DNA from: Pseudomonas sp. | GTDB taxonomy: Bacteria; Pseudomonadota; Gammaproteobacteria; Pseudomonadales; Pseudomonadaceae | Length of the DNA: 7,146 nt | NCBI RefSeq assembly: GCF_030147005.1 | Contig: NZ_JASLAW010000192.1 | Span: forward strand, 1 to 7,146 | Reading direction: 5' to 3' | Shown: positions 5,874-7,146 of the stretch, in pieces | How the letters are laid out: each line of letters begins with the position of its first letter | How positions within the stretch are numbered: the first letter of the stretch is position 1 | Notes under the pieces: model-generated | What the model saw: only the letters and a program-made list of their open reading frames with translations | Databases searched by the model: none | Told to the model about the DNA's origin: nothing | Position numbers and translations under genes: made by a program

Positions 5874-7031
5874 ATGTTTCTACGCAAAACCCTGCTAGCC
5901 GCTCTCTGCGCAACCACGCTGCTGCCATTGGCCACGGTTCAAGCCGCCGAGGGGCGGCAGTTTCCCAGTGAGCAAGGCAGCATCACCGCGACGCCGGTCG
6001 CCAAGGGGCTGAATCATCCCTGGGCGCTGGCATTCCTGCCGGACAGGCAAGGTTTCCTGGTAACCGAGCTTCCCGGCCAACTGCGCTTTGTCAGTCAGGA
6101 CGGCAAGCTTTCCGCGCCGTTGACGGGCGTGCCGCAGGTGTGGGCCAACGGGCAGGGCGGCCTGCTTGACGTGGTGCTCTCGCCCGACTTCAAGCAGGAC
6201 CGCATGGTCTACCTGTCGTACGCCGAAGGTGGCGGCGAGGACGGCAAGGCCGGGACCGCCGTGGGGCGAGGGCGCCTGGCCGATGACTTGAGCGGCCTGA
6301 AGGACTTTACGGTGATTCTGCGCCAGGAACCCAAGCTGTCCACCGGCAATCACTTCGGTTCGCGGCTGGCGTTCGACCGTGACGGTTACCTGTTCGTGAC
6401 CCTGGGCGAAAACAATGTGCGGCCCACCGCCCAGGACCTGGACAAACTGCAAGGTAAAGTCGTGCGCATTTATCCGGATGGCCGCGTGCCCGACGATAAC
6501 CCGTTTGTCGGCCAGCCAGGGGTACGTCCCGAGATCTGGTCCTACGGCCAACGTAACCCGCAAGGTCTGGCGTTGAACCCGTGGAGCGGGACGATCTGGG
6601 AAAACGAGCATGGGCCACGGGGCGGTGATGAAATCAACATCATCGAACGCGGCAAGAACTATGGCTGGCCGTTGGCGACACATGGCATCAATTACTCCCT
6701 CACGCCGATTCCCGAGGCCAAGGGCAAGACCGCCGAAGGCACCGTGGCGCCGCACCATGTGTGGGAGAAGTCACCGGCGATCAGTGGCATGGCGTTCTAC
6801 GATGCCGACCGTTTCAAGGCGTGGCAGCACAACCTGTTTATCGGCGCATTGGCCAGCCAGGAGCTGATTCGGTTGCAGTTCGATGGTGACAAAGTTGTCC
6901 ATGAGGAGCGATTGCTGGGTGATTTGAAAGCGCGAATTCGCGATGTGCGGCAGGGGCCGGATGGCTACCTGTATGTGCTGACGGATGAAGATGACGGTGT
7001 GCTGTATCGAGTGGGGCTGAATCAGGACTGA
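5874..7031 (+). CDS. yliI: PQQ-dependent aldose sugar dehydrogenase, YliI/Asd type, periplasmic
   Basis: This family oxidises aldoses to lactones with pyrroloquinoline quinone (PQQ) and passes electrons to an acceptor; it is a six-bladed beta-propeller related to soluble glucose dehydrogenase. The 385-residue product has a signal peptide: K5, a hydrophobic core at about 6-20 and likely cleavage after AQA/VQAA near 22-25. It then follows E. coli YliI (about 371 aa) closely: LNHPWALAFLPD (46-57), WANGQGGLLDVVLSPDF (90-106), LSTGNHFGSRL (155-165) with H160 as the probable catalytic base, DLDKLQGKVVRIYPDG (188-203), YGQRNPQG (224-231) with R227 as a probable PQQ contact, NEHGPRGGDEINII (244-257), KNYGWPLATHGINYS (261-275) and a C-terminal RDVRQGPDGYLYVLTDE. 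It looks full length and intact. It probably forms a two-gene unit with the small secreted protein before it. PQQ must come from genes elsewhere. Substrate specificity cannot be read from the sequence. Confidence 0.93.
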   Translation: MFLRKTLLAALCATTLLPLATVQAAEGRQFPSEQGSITATPVAKGLNHPWALAFLPDRQGFLVTELPGQLRFVSQDGKLSAPLTGVPQVWANGQGGLLDVVLSPDFKQDRMVYLSYAEGGGEDGKAGTAVGRGRLADDLSGLKDFTVILRQEPKLSTGNHFGSRLAFDRDGYLFVTLGENNVRPTAQDLDKLQGKVVRIYPDGRVPDDNPFVGQPGVRPEIWSYGQRNPQGLALNPWSGTIWENEHGPRGGDEINIIERGKNYGWPLATHGINYSLTPIPEAKGKTAEGTVAPHHVWEKSPAISGMAFYDADRFKAWQHNLFIGALASQELIRLQFDGDKVVHEERLLGDLKARIRDVRQGPDGYLYVLTDEDDGVLYRVGLNQD

Positions 7032-7091
7032 TTCACGTCTGTGTAAGCGGGCTTGCCATAATGCCAGTCAGTTAAGGAGGAGCGCTTTACC

Positions 7092-7133
7092 GTGGCGAGG
7101 GAGCTTGCTCCCGCTGGACTGCGCAGCAGTCCC
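7092..7133 (+). repeat. REP-type repeat (P. fluorescens family), two hairpins
   Basis: The core reads GTGGCGAGGGAGCTTGCTCC from 7092, the common form of an extragenic repeat in P. fluorescens genomes. The first hairpin pairs GGGAGC (7099-7104) with GCTCCC (7107-7112), extended by GC/GC with a bulge. The second is a perfect 7-bp stem, GGACTGC (7116-7122) with GCAGTCC (7126-7132), around GCA. It lies about 60 nt after the sugar dehydrogenase stop. It may act as a 3' transcript stabiliser or partial terminator, and may belong to a REPIN pair continuing past the window edge. Confidence 0.85.
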
Positions 7134-7146
7134 ATTTTCTGGGGTC

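Noticed and set aside
5895..6758. Minus-strand frame of 287 codons antisense to the sugar dehydrogenase.
   Set aside because: It is a shadow of a well-supported gene, with no recognisable motif.
7043..7056. Short inverted repeat GTAAGC/GCTTGC after the sugar dehydrogenase as a terminator.
   Set aside because: The arms are only six bases with a G-U pair, the 2-nt gap forces the inner pair open, and no T-run follows.

Overview
The window looks like core chromosome of a Pseudomonas species of the P. fluorescens group. The grounds are high G+C coding sequence with Pseudomonas-type codon use, an LpxO of the Pseudomonas type, a three-domain LigD in the order phosphoesterase-ligase-polymerase as in P. 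aeruginosa, and, at the right edge, a REP repeat of the kind scattered through P. fluorescens genomes. I see no transposase, integrase, tRNA, rRNA or CRISPR array.

Left part (1-1936), envelope genes. The window opens inside a Wzz-type polysaccharide chain-length regulator, of which only the C-terminal part is present. A hairpin and an A+T-rich, promoter-like leader follow. Next is lpxO, a lipid A hydroxylase anchored in the inner membrane. Both genes plausibly act on lipopolysaccharide: Wzz on O-chain length, LpxO on the lipid A acyl chains. The lpxO leader carries a GTTA direct repeat spaced like a PhoP box.

Middle (1937-5350, minus strand), DNA repair. A two-gene operon, ku then ligD, encodes the bacterial non-homologous end-joining system. 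Ku binds DNA ends and recruits LigD, which trims 3' ends, fills gaps and seals the break. All catalytic residues I can check are present, so the system looks functional. lpxO and ligD converge across 18 nt, and a strong hairpin covers the end of ligD.

Right part (5351-7146, plus strand), periplasmic proteins. A 185-nt intergenic region separates ku from a divergent two-gene unit. Its first gene encodes a small secreted protein of unknown function, rich in Pro, Asn and Arg. Eleven nucleotides later comes a YliI-type PQQ-dependent aldose sugar dehydrogenase, also with a signal peptide. A REP repeat lies about 60 nt past its stop.

I did not find a convincing undescribed system. The points most worth following are the possible PhoP-type site before lpxO, the small secreted protein coupled to the sugar dehydrogenase, and the hairpin overlapping the ligD stop codon.
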